Counted from the stretch's first letter, positions 7,639-15,951 are shown. The stretch: DNA of 64,000 bases from Leucobacter aridicollis (GCF_013409595.1 NZ_JACCBD010000001.1:3410001-3474000), one strand, 5' to 3'. The notes: generated by a model not told the origin, from the sequence alone. Numbers and translations are program-made.

Positions 7639-8585
7639 GCCCGGGCGGGAGCCGCGGCGAGGCCGGTGCGCTCGGCGATCGCTCGCACCTCCGCGATGGC
7701 GTCTGCGGCGAGCGGCTCGACAGTCACTGCCATGCCGGCGTGCGCGATGAATCCGCGCGCCTGCATAGCGACCTTGAACGCGCCGACCCCCATTGCGTCG
7801 CCCGAGTAGCCGCGGGGCGCGAACACGAGCTCGAAGCGCTCGTTCAGGCGCTCCTGCGCGTCGCGAGCGGCGTCAAAGTCGCCCCGCGCCGCGGCCTCAA
7901 ACAGTCGCACGTATCCCTCGACGTCGACGTTTGCGAAGCCGGGTACGACGCCGTCAGCCCCGGCAAGAAGCATCGCATCAACGACGAGCTCGTGGCCGGT
8001 GAGCAGCTGCAGGGGTGAGCCAGCCGCGCGGTTCGCAGCGACGAGGCGACGGAACGCCACGTCGTCGCCCGAGGAGTCCTTCAGGCCGTGGATCACGCCG
8101 TCGGCCGCGAGGTCGAGCAGCAGCTCGATGCTGAGCTTCGTGTGCACGCGCACAGGCACGTCGTACGCCCACAGCGGGGCGTCGATGGCTGCGGCGATCA
8201 GCCGGAAGTGGCGGCCGATCTCGGCCTGCGAGTTCAGCGTGTACAGCGGCGCCGTCGTGACGATCGCGTCAGCGCCCGCGGCGACGAGCTTCTGGGCGGT
8301 CTCGATGATGCGGGGCGCGGTGAGCTCGATGGCGCCGGCGATGACGGGCACCCTGCCGGCGTTGGCGCGCACGATCGTCTCGAGTACGGCGACGCGCTGC
8401 GCCTCGGTGAGGTAGGCAGTCTCGCCCGTCGAACCGAGCGCGAAGAGCCCGGCGACGCCGCCGGTGATGAGCATCTCGACGACGCCGGCGAGCGACTCGT
8501 GATCGACCTCACCCTCGGGGGTGAACGGCGTGACGACCGGGGGAACAACGCCGGTAAAACGGGGGGAGGTATGCGACTGAGTCAT
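7635..8585 (-). CDS. nanA: DapA-family aldolase, probable N-acetylneuraminate lyase
   Basis: This 316-residue class I aldolase has the DHDPS/NAL fold. It would split N-acetylneuraminate into ManNAc and pyruvate. The substrate-binding loop reads GSTGE, as in E. coli NanA; dihydrodipicolinate synthases usually have GTTGE. The Schiff-base lysine is in VIHGLKDSSGD, the YDVPVRV strand corresponds to YNIP, and the proton-relay Tyr is likely in APLYTLNSQAEI. The gene heads nanA-nanK-nanE-hydrolase, with a GC hairpin separating it from the transporter genes. A related keto-acid aldolase specificity cannot be excluded. Confidence 0.8.
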   Translation of the reverse strand: MTQSHTSPRFTGVVPPVVTPFTPEGEVDHESLAGVVEMLITGGVAGLFALGSTGETAYLTEAQRVAVLETIVRANAGRVPVIAGAIELTAPRIIETAQKLVAAGADAIVTTAPLYTLNSQAEIGRHFRLIAAAIDAPLWAYDVPVRVHTKLSIELLLDLAADGVIHGLKDSSGDDVAFRRLVAANRAAGSPLQLLTGHELVVDAMLLAGADGVVPGFANVDVEGYVRLFEAAARGDFDAARDAQERLNERFELVFAPRGYSGDAMGVGAFKVAMQARGFIAHAGMAVTVEPLAADAIAEVRAIAERTGLAAAPARA

Positions 8586-8622
8586 GGTTTCTCTTCTGAG
8601 TGTGGGTGGGTGAACAGCTGGG

Positions 8623-8650
8623 GCGCGCGGGCCGCAGCGAGCCCGCGCGC
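8623..8650 (-). terminator. GC-rich hairpin after transporter ATPase gene
   Basis: GCGCGCGGGC at 8623-8632 pairs perfectly with 8641-8650 across an 8-base loop. It lies between the SiaI-like ATPase stop and the aldolase start. Without a U-tract it may be a partial terminator or an attenuator that sets transporter versus enzyme levels. Confidence 0.5.
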
Positions 8651-8654
8651 GTGA

Positions 8655-9488
8655 CTAGCGGCCGAGCAGCGTCGGCGCAGCCCCGAGGAGCGACCGCGTG
8701 TACGGGTCACTCGGGTGGTCGAACACGTCGGCTGCCGGGCCCGACTCGACGATGCGACCGCCGTTCATGACGGCGATCTCGTCGGAGAGGTAGCGCACCG
8801 TCTGGATGTCGTGCGAGATGAACACCATGCCGAGGCCGAGCTCGTGTTTGAGGTCGGTGAGCAAGTTGAGGATCTGCGCGCGCACCGAGACGTCCAGCGC
8901 GCTCGTTGGCTCGTCGGCGATGATGACGCGCGGATCGAGCGCGAGCGCGCGGGCGATCGCGACGCGCTGCCGCTGCCCGCCGGACAGCTGCCCGGGGAGC
9001 ACCTCGAGCGCCGACTGCGGGAGCCCAACGAGCGACAGCAGCTCGCTCACGCGTGCCTCGCGTGCCGCTGGCTCGCTGATCCCGTGCACCTGCATCGGAT
9101 CGAGCAGCGCTTCGCGCACCGTCATGCGGGCGTTCAGCGCCGTCGCCGGATCCTGGAACACCGCCGAGATCACCCGGCCGATGCGGCGGCGCACCGCCGT
9201 GCTGAAGCCGGGCACGACCTCGCCCTCGAAGGCGACCTCGCCCGACGTCGGCGTTTCGAGGCCGAGGAGCACTTTCGCGGCGGTTGACTTGCCCGATCCC
9301 GATTCGCCGACGATGCCGAGCGTGCGGCCCGCGTGCACCGAGAACGAGATGCCGTCGAGTGCGCGGACGATCTCGCGACGGAACATCGTCGAGTTTCGCG
9401 AGCGATAGTGCATCCGCACGTCGCGCAGCTCGATCACCGGGGTGTCGGTGCGCGCACCCGCCCCTGGGCCGATGTCGGTGGGGATCAT
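8655..9488 (-). CDS. siaI: oligopeptide-type ABC ATPase, probable sialic-acid importer subunit
   Basis: This 277-residue ATPase is of the DppF/OppF kind. It has Walker A GESGSGKST, signature LSGGQRQRV, Walker B VIIADEPTSALD and switch His in FISHD, plus a C-terminal DHPSDPYTRSLLGA segment typical of the peptide/opine/nickel subfamily. Its ATG overlaps the stop of the permease-ATPase fusion gene (ATGA). The gene order (binding protein, permease, permease-ATPase fusion, ATPase) followed by nan genes matches the characterised SiaEFGI sialic-acid importer of Corynebacterium glutamicum. The symbol is assigned by that synteny, so substrate confidence is lower than family confidence. Confidence 0.83.
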   Translation of the reverse strand: MIPTDIGPGAGARTDTPVIELRDVRMHYRSRNSTMFRREIVRALDGISFSVHAGRTLGIVGESGSGKSTAAKVLLGLETPTSGEVAFEGEVVPGFSTAVRRRIGRVISAVFQDPATALNARMTVREALLDPMQVHGISEPAAREARVSELLSLVGLPQSALEVLPGQLSGGQRQRVAIARALALDPRVIIADEPTSALDVSVRAQILNLLTDLKHELGLGMVFISHDIQTVRYLSDEIAVMNGGRIVESGPAADVFDHPSDPYTRSLLGAAPTLLGR

Positions 9489-11539
9489 GCGGGTGCCTCG
9501 CTCACGGTGACGGGCGCGTCGGCTGGATGCGCCAGGTAGCGTTGGGTGGTGCCGGGGATCTCCCGCAGCACCGGGGTCACGTCGCGGTAGCGCGCAGGGT
9601 CGGACGAGCGCGGCGCGAACCTGTCGCCGGCGGGGAACTCGTACGGCGACGGCACGATGCCGCTCACCTGGTGCAGCCTGTCGGAGCCGGCCTCGATCGA
9701 GAGCACCGAGCCGAGCAGGCCGCGGGTGTACTCGTGCATCGGCTGCGTGAGCAGCTCCCGGGTTGAGCCCTGCTCGACGACCTGACCCGCGTACATGACG
9801 GTGATGCGCTGCGCGATCTCGGCGACGAGCGCCAGGTCATGCGACACGAACACCATCGCGAAGCCGAGCTCGCGCTGGAGTCGCTTGAGCAGCTCAACGA
9901 CCTGCGCCTGCACAGTCACGTCGAGCGCCGTGGTGGGCTCGTCCGCGATCACCAGGCGCGGATCGCGGGTGAGGGCCATCGCGATGAGCACGCGCTGCCG
10001 CTGGCCGCCCGACAGCTCGTGCGGATACGACGCGAGCGTCCGCTTCGGGTCGAGACCGACGAGCTCGAGGAGGTCCTCGGCAGTGCGCGTTCCGCCGCGG
10101 CGGGTGAGCTGCTTCATCTGCGAGTGGATCAGCATCGCGGGGTTCAGGGAGCTCAGCGCGTCCTGGTACACCATCGCGATGTCGTGGCCGCGCATCGCGT
10201 TGCGTTCCTTGTCGCCGAGCGTGAGGAGGTCGGCGCCGTCGAACGCGACCGTCCCCGACACCTGCGCCTTCGGGTCGAGCAGCCCCATGATCGCGAGCGA
10301 GGTGATCGACTTGCCGCAGCCGGACTCGCCGACGAGCGCCATGGTCTCTCCCGGGCGCACGGCGAAGCTGACGCGGTCTACGACGTTGACCTCGCCGTAG
10401 CGCGGGAACCGGATGCTCAAGTCGGTGACTTCGAGCAGCGGCGCGACGACGGCGGGGACCGGGGCAACCCGATCCGTGCGCGCGAGCTCGGCGGCGCGCA
10501 GCGCCTGGAGGCGATCTGCGAGCGGGGTGACGGGCACCTTCGGCGCGCGCGGCTCGGAGATGCCGCCCGGGATCGCGACGTTCACTCCGGTATCGACGGT
10601 CACGATGTGGCCGGTCGCCGGCTGCTCGTTCGCCGTTTCGAGCGCGGAGGTCGCTTCCTCGGTGCTCGCCGCGTCGGTCGTCACGCGGCGGGCGCGCGGC
10701 GACACCATGGCGTCGGTCATCCCCTCGGACAGGATGTTCAGCGCGAGCACGGTGATGAGGATCACCGCCCCGGCGAAGAACGTCGCCCACCAGGCCCCGC
10801 TCATGACGAGGTTGCGGCCCTCGGCGATGACGTTGCCCCAGGACGGCTCGGGGGCGGGAACGCCGGCCTGGATGAACGAGAGCGAGGCCTCGAACACGAT
10901 CGCGTCGGCGACGAGCACCGTCGAGAACACGAGCACGGGCGCGATGCAGTTGCGCAGCACGTGCTTCACGATGATTCGCGGGGTTGACGATCCCATCACC
11001 CGCACCGCCGAGACGTAGTCCTCGCCGTACTGGTCGAGAATGTTCGCGCGCACCACGCGGGTGAGCTGCGGCGTGTACAGGAAAGCGATCGTGAGCACGA
11101 GCACGGGGAGCGACTGGCCGAGCACGGCAACGAACACGATCGCGAGCGCGATGCCGGGGAACGACATGATGACGTCGAGGAGTCGCATGAGGGTCTCCGA
11201 GATCGCCTTGGGGGCGGTGGCCGCGATCGTGCCAAGCACCGCCGCAGCCGCGAGCGCGACGAGCGTCGCGCCGAGGCCGATGATCAGCGAGTAGCGCGCG
11301 CCGTACAGCAGGCGCGACAGCAGATCGCGGCCCTGGCGGTCAGTGCCGAACCAGTGCTCCGCGCTCGGCGGCTGCACCGGGGTGCCGGATGCGAGCGGAT
11401 CGTACGGCGCGATGAGCGGCGCGAACACCGCGCACACTGCCACCGCGAGCAGCACGACGAGGCTGATGCGTGCGCCGATGAGGAGTTCGCCGAGCCGGAG
11501 CCCGGGTCGGGAGAGTCGTTCTGTCAGCTTGCGTCGCAT
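9485..11539 (-). CDS. siaG: fused ABC permease-ATPase (DppC-DppD fusion)
   Basis: This 684-residue fusion has a permease of the DppC type in its first ~280 residues, with about six membrane segments. It includes PSAEHWFGTDRQGRDLLSR and the EAA-like loop YGEDYVSAVRVMGSSTPRII. A roughly 90-residue polar linker follows. The C-terminal half is a DppD-type ATPase with Walker A GESGCGKS, signature LSGGQRQRV, Walker B LVIADEPTTALD and the C-terminal CERF-like region. Such fusions are common in actinobacteria and the same architecture is found in C. glutamicum SiaG. The gene starts 1 bp from the upstream permease stop and overlaps the next ATPase. The two ATPase subunits would form a heterodimer. Confidence 0.87.
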   Translation of the reverse strand: MRRKLTERLSRPGLRLGELLIGARISLVVLLAVAVCAVFAPLIAPYDPLASGTPVQPPSAEHWFGTDRQGRDLLSRLLYGARYSLIIGLGATLVALAAAAVLGTIAATAPKAISETLMRLLDVIMSFPGIALAIVFVAVLGQSLPVLVLTIAFLYTPQLTRVVRANILDQYGEDYVSAVRVMGSSTPRIIVKHVLRNCIAPVLVFSTVLVADAIVFEASLSFIQAGVPAPEPSWGNVIAEGRNLVMSGAWWATFFAGAVILITVLALNILSEGMTDAMVSPRARRVTTDAASTEEATSALETANEQPATGHIVTVDTGVNVAIPGGISEPRAPKVPVTPLADRLQALRAAELARTDRVAPVPAVVAPLLEVTDLSIRFPRYGEVNVVDRVSFAVRPGETMALVGESGCGKSITSLAIMGLLDPKAQVSGTVAFDGADLLTLGDKERNAMRGHDIAMVYQDALSSLNPAMLIHSQMKQLTRRGGTRTAEDLLELVGLDPKRTLASYPHELSGGQRQRVLIAMALTRDPRLVIADEPTTALDVTVQAQVVELLKRLQRELGFAMVFVSHDLALVAEIAQRITVMYAGQVVEQGSTRELLTQPMHEYTRGLLGSVLSIEAGSDRLHQVSGIVPSPYEFPAGDRFAPRSSDPARYRDVTPVLREIPGTTQRYLAHPADAPVTVSEAPA

Positions 11540-11540
11540 G

Positions 11541-12497
11541 TCACACCGACCTGATTCGCGGATTGATGAGGACGTAGAGCACGTCCACGATGATGTTCAC
11601 GACGACGAAGGCGACGGCGACGGCGAGCGTCACGGCCTGGACGAGATTGGGCTCGTTATTCGTGACGCCGTTGAGGATGAGCATGCCCATGCCGGGGAGC
11701 GCGAAGATGATTTCGATGACGACGGCGCCGCCGAGGAGGTAGCCGACGCGGAGCCCCAGCACCGTCACCGGAGTGATGAGGGCGTTGCGGAGCACGTTGC
11801 GGCCGACGACGACCGCGCGCGGGATACCGAAGCCGAGCGCGGTGCGCACGTAGTCGCGGTCGAGCTCCTCGACCATCGCGGTGCGGACGACGCGTGAAAG
11901 CTGACCGATGACCGGGACGGCAAGCGCGAGCGCCGGCAGCGCCATGCGCGCGAGCCAGCCCGCAGGATCCTCGGTGAGCGGCGGGAGTTTGCCGGAGCTG
12001 GGGAGCAGGTTGAACTGCAGGGTCACCACCTGGATGAGCAGGATCGCGAGCCAGAATGACGGGGTCGACAGCGCGGCGATCGAGAACACTCGAATCACCT
12101 GGTCGGGCCACTGGTCGCGCCGGATCGCGGCGATCACGCCGAGCAGCGTCGCGCCGATGACCGCGATGAGCAGGCCGAGGAACGTGAGCTGCAGCGTGAT
12201 CGGGAACGCGCGGGCGAGTTCGTCGACGACGGGGAGCTGGCGCGCCGAGTACGTGCCGAGGTCGCCGCGGAAGAGGCCGGCGAGGAAGCTCACGTAGCGC
12301 ACGAGGAGGGGATCGTTCAGCCCCTTCGCCTCGCGATAGGCCTCGCGGTCGGCCGGCGAGGCGCCTTCGCCGAGCGCGGTGATCGCGGGGTCGACGGGCG
12401 AGAACGACATCACGAAGAAGACGAGGAACGTGATGCCAAGAAGCATCAGCGGCAGCTGCAGCAGTCGCCTGCCGATGAGCTGAAACAGGTGTGACAC
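11541..12497 (-). CDS. siaF: ABC permease, DppB type
   Basis: This 318-residue inner-membrane permease has six predicted segments. It opens LFQLIGRRLLQLPLMLLGITFLVFF, characteristic of DppB/OppB permeases. A large external loop (about residues 32-100) follows, and the EAA-like cytoplasmic loop is ELDRDYVRTALGFGIPRAVVVGRN. GTG 12497 is chosen because AAGGA lies seven bases upstream and the predicted protein then starts immediately before the first membrane helix; an 18-codon upstream extension is Arg/Pro-rich. The gene lies downstream of the binding-protein gene across a hairpin and one base before the permease-ATPase fusion. Confidence 0.87.
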   Translation of the reverse strand: MSHLFQLIGRRLLQLPLMLLGITFLVFFVMSFSPVDPAITALGEGASPADREAYREAKGLNDPLLVRYVSFLAGLFRGDLGTYSARQLPVVDELARAFPITLQLTFLGLLIAVIGATLLGVIAAIRRDQWPDQVIRVFSIAALSTPSFWLAILLIQVVTLQFNLLPSSGKLPPLTEDPAGWLARMALPALALAVPVIGQLSRVVRTAMVEELDRDYVRTALGFGIPRAVVVGRNVLRNALITPVTVLGLRVGYLLGGAVVIEIIFALPGMGMLILNGVTNNEPNLVQAVTLAVAVAFVVVNIIVDVLYVLINPRIRSV

Positions 12498-12519
12498 GGG
12501 GAATTCCTTCCGGGGAGGC

Positions 12520-12555
12520 CGGGGTGGTGATGCGCGATCGCGCCTCACCACCCCG
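12520..12555 (-). terminator. intra-operon hairpin between binding protein and permease genes
   Basis: CGGGGTGGTGA at 12520-12530 pairs with TCACCACCCCG at 12545-12555, with further pairing after a one-base bulge. It lies in the 72-bp gap after the siaE stop. Stable hairpins here commonly raise binding-protein levels over membrane subunits by partial termination or mRNA protection; that role is inferred. Confidence 0.5.
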
Positions 12556-12569
12556 GGCCGCGGGGCGGG

Positions 12570-14165
12570 CTACTTGGCCGCGACGCCCACGTCGAGGAAC
12601 GACAGGCCGGTCGTTGAGACCGGCTCGAAGCCAACCAGGCCATCGGCATCCCACGCGGTCGGCAGCTTGCGGTGGAACAGCGGGTAGAGCGGGACCTCCT
12701 CGGAGAGCAGGTCGAAGCTCTCGTTCCAGGTCTGCTGCTGCTCGTCTCCGGTTTGCTGCACGGCCTCCTTGAGAAGGCCCTGGAGGGTGGCGAACTCGGC
12801 GCTGTCGTCCCAGTAGTAGCGGGTCTGCGGCCAGACGTTATCGCCGTACCACCACTGCATGAGCAGGTCTGCGTCGTTGCCGAACACCGAGGGGTCTCCC
12901 GGGGCGATCATCACCTGGTAGTCGCCGGCGTCGGTCTTGCCGTACTGCGCTGCACTCTGAGCAATGTCCAGGGTCGTCTTGATGCCGACTCCGTCAAGGG
13001 ACTCCTTCACGAGCGGGGCGAGCTCCTTCACCCAGCCGGTGTCGGTCATGAGGATCGTGAGGTCGAGGTCGGTGACGCCGGCCTCCGCGAGCAGCGCCTT
13101 CGCCTTCTCGGGGTCGTAGGTGTAGACCGTTGACGCCTCGTGGTAGTTCGGGTGCGTCTTCGGCAGGAACGACGTCGCCGCCTCGGCGTTGCCGAGCAGA
13201 CCGGTCTCGATGATCTTGTCCATGTCAAGCGCGTAGAACAGCGCCTGCCGCACGCGCACGTCGTCGAACGGCTTCACCTTGGTGTTGAACATCATGAAGA
13301 GCAGGCCGAACGACTGCACGCTCTCTACGGTTGCGGACTCGCCGAGCGCGTTCACGTCGATGTACGGCACGTCCTCCATCGCCTGGATGGTGCCGCTCGT
13401 GAGTGCGGTGGTGCGCGCGGCCGCGTCGGAGAGCAGGTTCCAGTTCATGCCAGCGGCGAGCGCCGGGTGGGGGCCGTCGTACTCCTCGTGGCGCTCGAAC
13501 ACGATCGCGTCGTCCGGCGTCGCCGAGACGAGCTTGTAGGGGCCGGAGCCGACGGGCTGCGCGCCGAACGCTTCAGCGTCCTGCTCGACGAGCGCCCTCG
13601 GCACGATCTTCACGACGCCGAGGCGCTCGTTGAGGAGCGAGAACGGGAAGTCGGTGGCGATCTCGACGGTGTCTTCATCGACGGCGGTGACAGTGTCGAT
13701 GAAGTCGACGAATGGGGTGAAGAGGCTGCCGGATGCGGGATCCAGCACGCGCTCGTAGCTGAACACGACGTCTTCGGCGGTCACGGGGGTGCCGTCGTGG
13801 AAGGTCGCGCCCTCCCGGAGATCGATCTCGTAGTGCGTGTCGTCGATCTGCTTCGGCAGGTCCGCGGCCAGGGTGGCCTCGGGCTCCTTCGTCACCGGGT
13901 TGAGATCCACCAGGCCTTCGAAGATGTGCCAGTTCGCTGCGACGGTGACGGCGCCGGAAGCGACCATCGGGTCGAAGCTCCCGCTGAGCGCGTACGAGAT
14001 GCCGGCTTCGATGATGCCGTCCGGATCCACGCTGGCTTCGGCGCCTGCGTTGGATTCGGGCTGAGCGCCGGCCCCGCCACAAGCGGTGAGGGCTAGCGCT
14101 GCGGCCAGGGTGCCCGCGGCGGTCGCGGCAAATCGTCCTGCCCGTCGTTGGGTAGTTCGGTTCAT
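12570..14165 (-). CDS. siaE: SBP_bac_5 family substrate-binding lipoprotein, probable sialic-acid receptor
   Basis: This 531-residue extracellular receptor starts with an Arg-rich n-region, a hydrophobic core and a lipobox LTAC, with Cys 29 as the predicted acylated residue. The mature part shows the oligopeptide/SBP_bac_5 signature around ATFHDGTPVTAEDVVFSYERV and later VRQALFYALDMDKII and NYHEAST. This family binds peptides, opines, nickel or, in SatA/SiaE, sialic acid. ATG 14165 has CAGGAG seven bases upstream. It is the first gene of the transporter operon and is divergent from the GntR regulator. Synteny with nanA, nanK and nanE supports N-acetylneuraminate or a derivative as ligand. Confidence 0.83.
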   Translation of the reverse strand: MNRTTQRRAGRFAATAAGTLAAALALTACGGAGAQPESNAGAEASVDPDGIIEAGISYALSGSFDPMVASGAVTVAANWHIFEGLVDLNPVTKEPEATLAADLPKQIDDTHYEIDLREGATFHDGTPVTAEDVVFSYERVLDPASGSLFTPFVDFIDTVTAVDEDTVEIATDFPFSLLNERLGVVKIVPRALVEQDAEAFGAQPVGSGPYKLVSATPDDAIVFERHEEYDGPHPALAAGMNWNLLSDAAARTTALTSGTIQAMEDVPYIDVNALGESATVESVQSFGLLFMMFNTKVKPFDDVRVRQALFYALDMDKIIETGLLGNAEAATSFLPKTHPNYHEASTVYTYDPEKAKALLAEAGVTDLDLTILMTDTGWVKELAPLVKESLDGVGIKTTLDIAQSAAQYGKTDAGDYQVMIAPGDPSVFGNDADLLMQWWYGDNVWPQTRYYWDDSAEFATLQGLLKEAVQQTGDEQQQTWNESFDLLSEEVPLYPLFHRKLPTAWDADGLVGFEPVSTTGLSFLDVGVAAK

Positions 14166-14217
14166 TGAGGACTCCTGAGTCTTGGAGGAAGGAACGTCTT
14201 GAGGAGATCTGACGTCC

Positions 14218-14236
14218 GATGTACTATAAACACATC
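14218..14236. promoter_or_regulatory. candidate operator overlapping the siaE -10 box
   Basis: GATGT at 14218-14222 and ACATC at 14232-14236 form a 5-bp dyad with nine bases between. It sits over the predicted -10 element of the siaE promoter, where a GntR repressor would block transcription. The dyad is short and the assignment tentative. Confidence 0.35.
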
Positions 14237-14252
14237 CCCGGCCCGCGCACAA
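14223..14252 (-). promoter_or_regulatory. predicted siaE promoter
   Basis: On the minus strand TTGTGC (14252-14247), an 18-base spacer and TATAGT (14228-14223) form a good housekeeping-sigma promoter, about 57 bp before the siaE start codon. It is flanked by the two dyads described at 14218 and 14256. Confidence 0.6.
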
Positions 14253-14255
14253 GCG

Positions 14256-14271
14256 TGGAATGATCAAACCA
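14256..14271. promoter_or_regulatory. candidate GntR operator TGGaaTGATCAaaCCA
   Basis: This 16-bp imperfect palindrome has perfect outer arms TGG/CCA and core TGATCA; only the two inner A/A pairs break symmetry. It lies between the divergent siaE promoter and the gntR start at 14295, a suitable place for an autoregulated FadR-type regulator to control both directions. Confidence 0.45.
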
Positions 14272-14294
14272 AGAACTTCGAAGGGAGCGGGACG

Positions 14295-15020
14295 ATGACG
14301 TCACCTCGGTTGATTGATGCGCAACCGCGCGACCTGCGCATGCGACGCACCACAACCGCCGACGAGATCAAACGGCTCATCCTCGCCCGCGGGCTCGAGC
14401 CCGGCTCGCCGCTTCCCACGGAGGCTGAGCTCATCGATGCGCTCGGCGTGTCACGCTCGTCGGTGCGCGAGGCGATCCGCACCCTCTCCACCCTCGACAT
14501 CGTCGACGTCCGTCACGGCCACGGCACCTACGTCGGCCAAATGTCGCTCGACCCGATGGTGCAGACCCTCGTGTTTCGTGGCGTGCTCTCGCCGGAGGGG
14601 TCGCTCGACGCCCTCCGCGAGGTCGTCGAGGTCAGGCTCGCGCTCGATCTCTCGATGGCCGAACGCGTCGTCGAGGTGGCGCGCGGCGCGCATCACCCGC
14701 GCCTCGAAGAACTCGTCGTCGAGATGGACGAGAAGGCCGCGCAGGGCGACATGTTCCTCGAAGCCGACCGCGAATTCCACACGCGGCTCTTCGAGCTCGT
14801 CGGTAACGGGCTCGCGAAGCAGCTCGTCGGCGCGTTCTGGGACGTGCACACCGCGGTCCTCCCGCAGCTCAACATCGCCCCAGCCGAAGACATCCACCAG
14901 ACGGCGGCAGCGCACGGTGCGATGCTGCGCGCAGCAGTGGCCGGCGACGTCGACGCGTATCGCGCCGCCGTCGTCGACCACTACGCGCCGCTCCAGCGCT
15001 CGCTCTCCCGCTCCGCATAG
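14295..15020 (+). CDS. FadR-type GntR regulator, probable NanR of the sialic-acid locus
   Basis: This 241-residue regulator has an N-terminal winged helix (TADEIKRLILARGL, then TEAELIDALGVSRSSVRE and the GHGTYVG wing) and a C-terminal FCD effector domain with DREFHTRLFELVGN as the metal-ligand helix. It is transcribed divergently from the transporter gene siaE with two palindromes between. In corynebacteria a GntR-type NanR controls siaEFGI and nan genes and is relieved by pathway intermediates such as ManNAc-6-P. That is the likely role here by analogy. ATG 14295 has AAGGGAG upstream; longer in-frame starts would run through the operators. Confidence 0.85.
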   Translation: MTSPRLIDAQPRDLRMRRTTTADEIKRLILARGLEPGSPLPTEAELIDALGVSRSSVREAIRTLSTLDIVDVRHGHGTYVGQMSLDPMVQTLVFRGVLSPEGSLDALREVVEVRLALDLSMAERVVEVARGAHHPRLEELVVEMDEKAAQGDMFLEADREFHTRLFELVGNGLAKQLVGAFWDVHTAVLPQLNIAPAEDIHQTAAAHGAMLRAAVAGDVDAYRAAVVDHYAPLQRSLSRSA

Positions 15021-15068
15021 CACGCGGCGGCGGGCCGGGTGCGGCCCATCCTGCGCGCACCCGTGCGG

Positions 15069-15869
15069 TTACGCGTCGCCGTCGAGGAGCGCGTGCAGCG
15101 CGTCTCGGACGAGCGTGGCGCCGGAGACCCCGCCGTAGTGTGCCGCGAAGCGTTCGTCGGCGACATACATCTCGCCGAGACCTCGCACGTACGCCGCAAA
15201 CGCGTCGCCAGCAGGCGCGCCTGGCACCCCGCGGAGCCACTCGACGTGACGCCGCGCGAGCGCCTGCGCGCGCTCCGACGCGGGATCCTCGCCGTCGGTC
15301 GCTGCTGCGACCCAATCGGCGTTCAGCGCCGCGACCTGGTCCTGCCACCCCTGCTGCTGCTCCGCGCTCATGCTGCGCCACCAGCTGTCGCTCGCCGCGT
15401 AGGCGTTCTCGCCCCAGCGCTCAATGACCTCGTCCTTGTGTTTCGTGTGGTCAAATCCGTCAAACATGTTGGCTGCCATCAGCCCATTCCCTTCGTGTGG
15501 TGTGGTGAGCGCAGCGATCGTGCGCCGAACGGCGCCGATCTGGCGATCGACCCGGGCACGCTCCTGTTCGAGCAGGTCGAGATGCACGCCGAGGACTCGG
15601 GCCTCGGCCAAGGCGACAGCATCGGCCGACTCGCCGGCGCCGCTCCCCGCGTCCTGCGCGGCGAGCACCTCGGCGACCCGGTCGAGCCCAAGCCCGAGAT
15701 CGCGCAGCAACAGCACGCGCTGCAGCCGGACAAGCGAACGGTCGCTGTAGTACCGGTATCCGTTCCGCCCGACGCGCGCCGGCCGGACCAGGCCGATCGC
15801 GTCGTAGTGCCGGAGCGTCCGCGAGGTGGTACCCGCCGCGCGGGCAATCTCCTGGATCGAGTACTCCAC
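15069..15869 (-). CDS. MerR family regulator with TipAS effector domain
   Basis: This 266-residue regulator has an N-terminal MerR winged helix (YSIQEIARAAGTTSRTLRHYDAIGL), a dimerisation coiled coil around residues 75-125, and a C-terminal TipAS domain (MFDGFDHTKHKDEVIERWGENAYAAS). In TipAL-like proteins this domain binds peptide antibiotics or other drugs. GTG 15869 is chosen because GGAG precedes it by six bases and it matches the family N-terminus; 16 codons upstream are also open. The predicted promoter upstream has the 19-bp spacer and internal dyad characteristic of MerR targets, implying autoregulation. The divergent SGNH hydrolase may share that control region. Confidence 0.88.
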   Translation of the reverse strand: MEYSIQEIARAAGTTSRTLRHYDAIGLVRPARVGRNGYRYYSDRSLVRLQRVLLLRDLGLGLDRVAEVLAAQDAGSGAGESADAVALAEARVLGVHLDLLEQERARVDRQIGAVRRTIAALTTPHEGNGLMAANMFDGFDHTKHKDEVIERWGENAYAASDSWWRSMSAEQQQGWQDQVAALNADWVAAATDGEDPASERAQALARRHVEWLRGVPGAPAGDAFAAYVRGLGEMYVADERFAAHYGGVSGATLVRDALHALLDGDA

Positions 15870-15920
15870 TGCCGTCTCCACTTCTTCGCTCAAGGCGCAC
15901 ACTCCGTGCGCCCGCATCTC

Positions 15921-15951
15921 ACGGTAGAACTTGACGCTACGTCAAGGTCAA
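15921..15951 (-). promoter_or_regulatory. MerR-type promoter with 19-bp spacer and internal dyad
   Basis: On the minus strand TTGACC (15951-15946) and TACCGT (15926-15921) are 19 bases apart, longer than the optimal 17 as in MerR-activated promoters. Within or abutting the spacer is the perfect dyad CTTGACG-cta-CGTCAAG at 15930-15946. This supports autoregulation of the TipA-like regulator. Confidence 0.65.
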
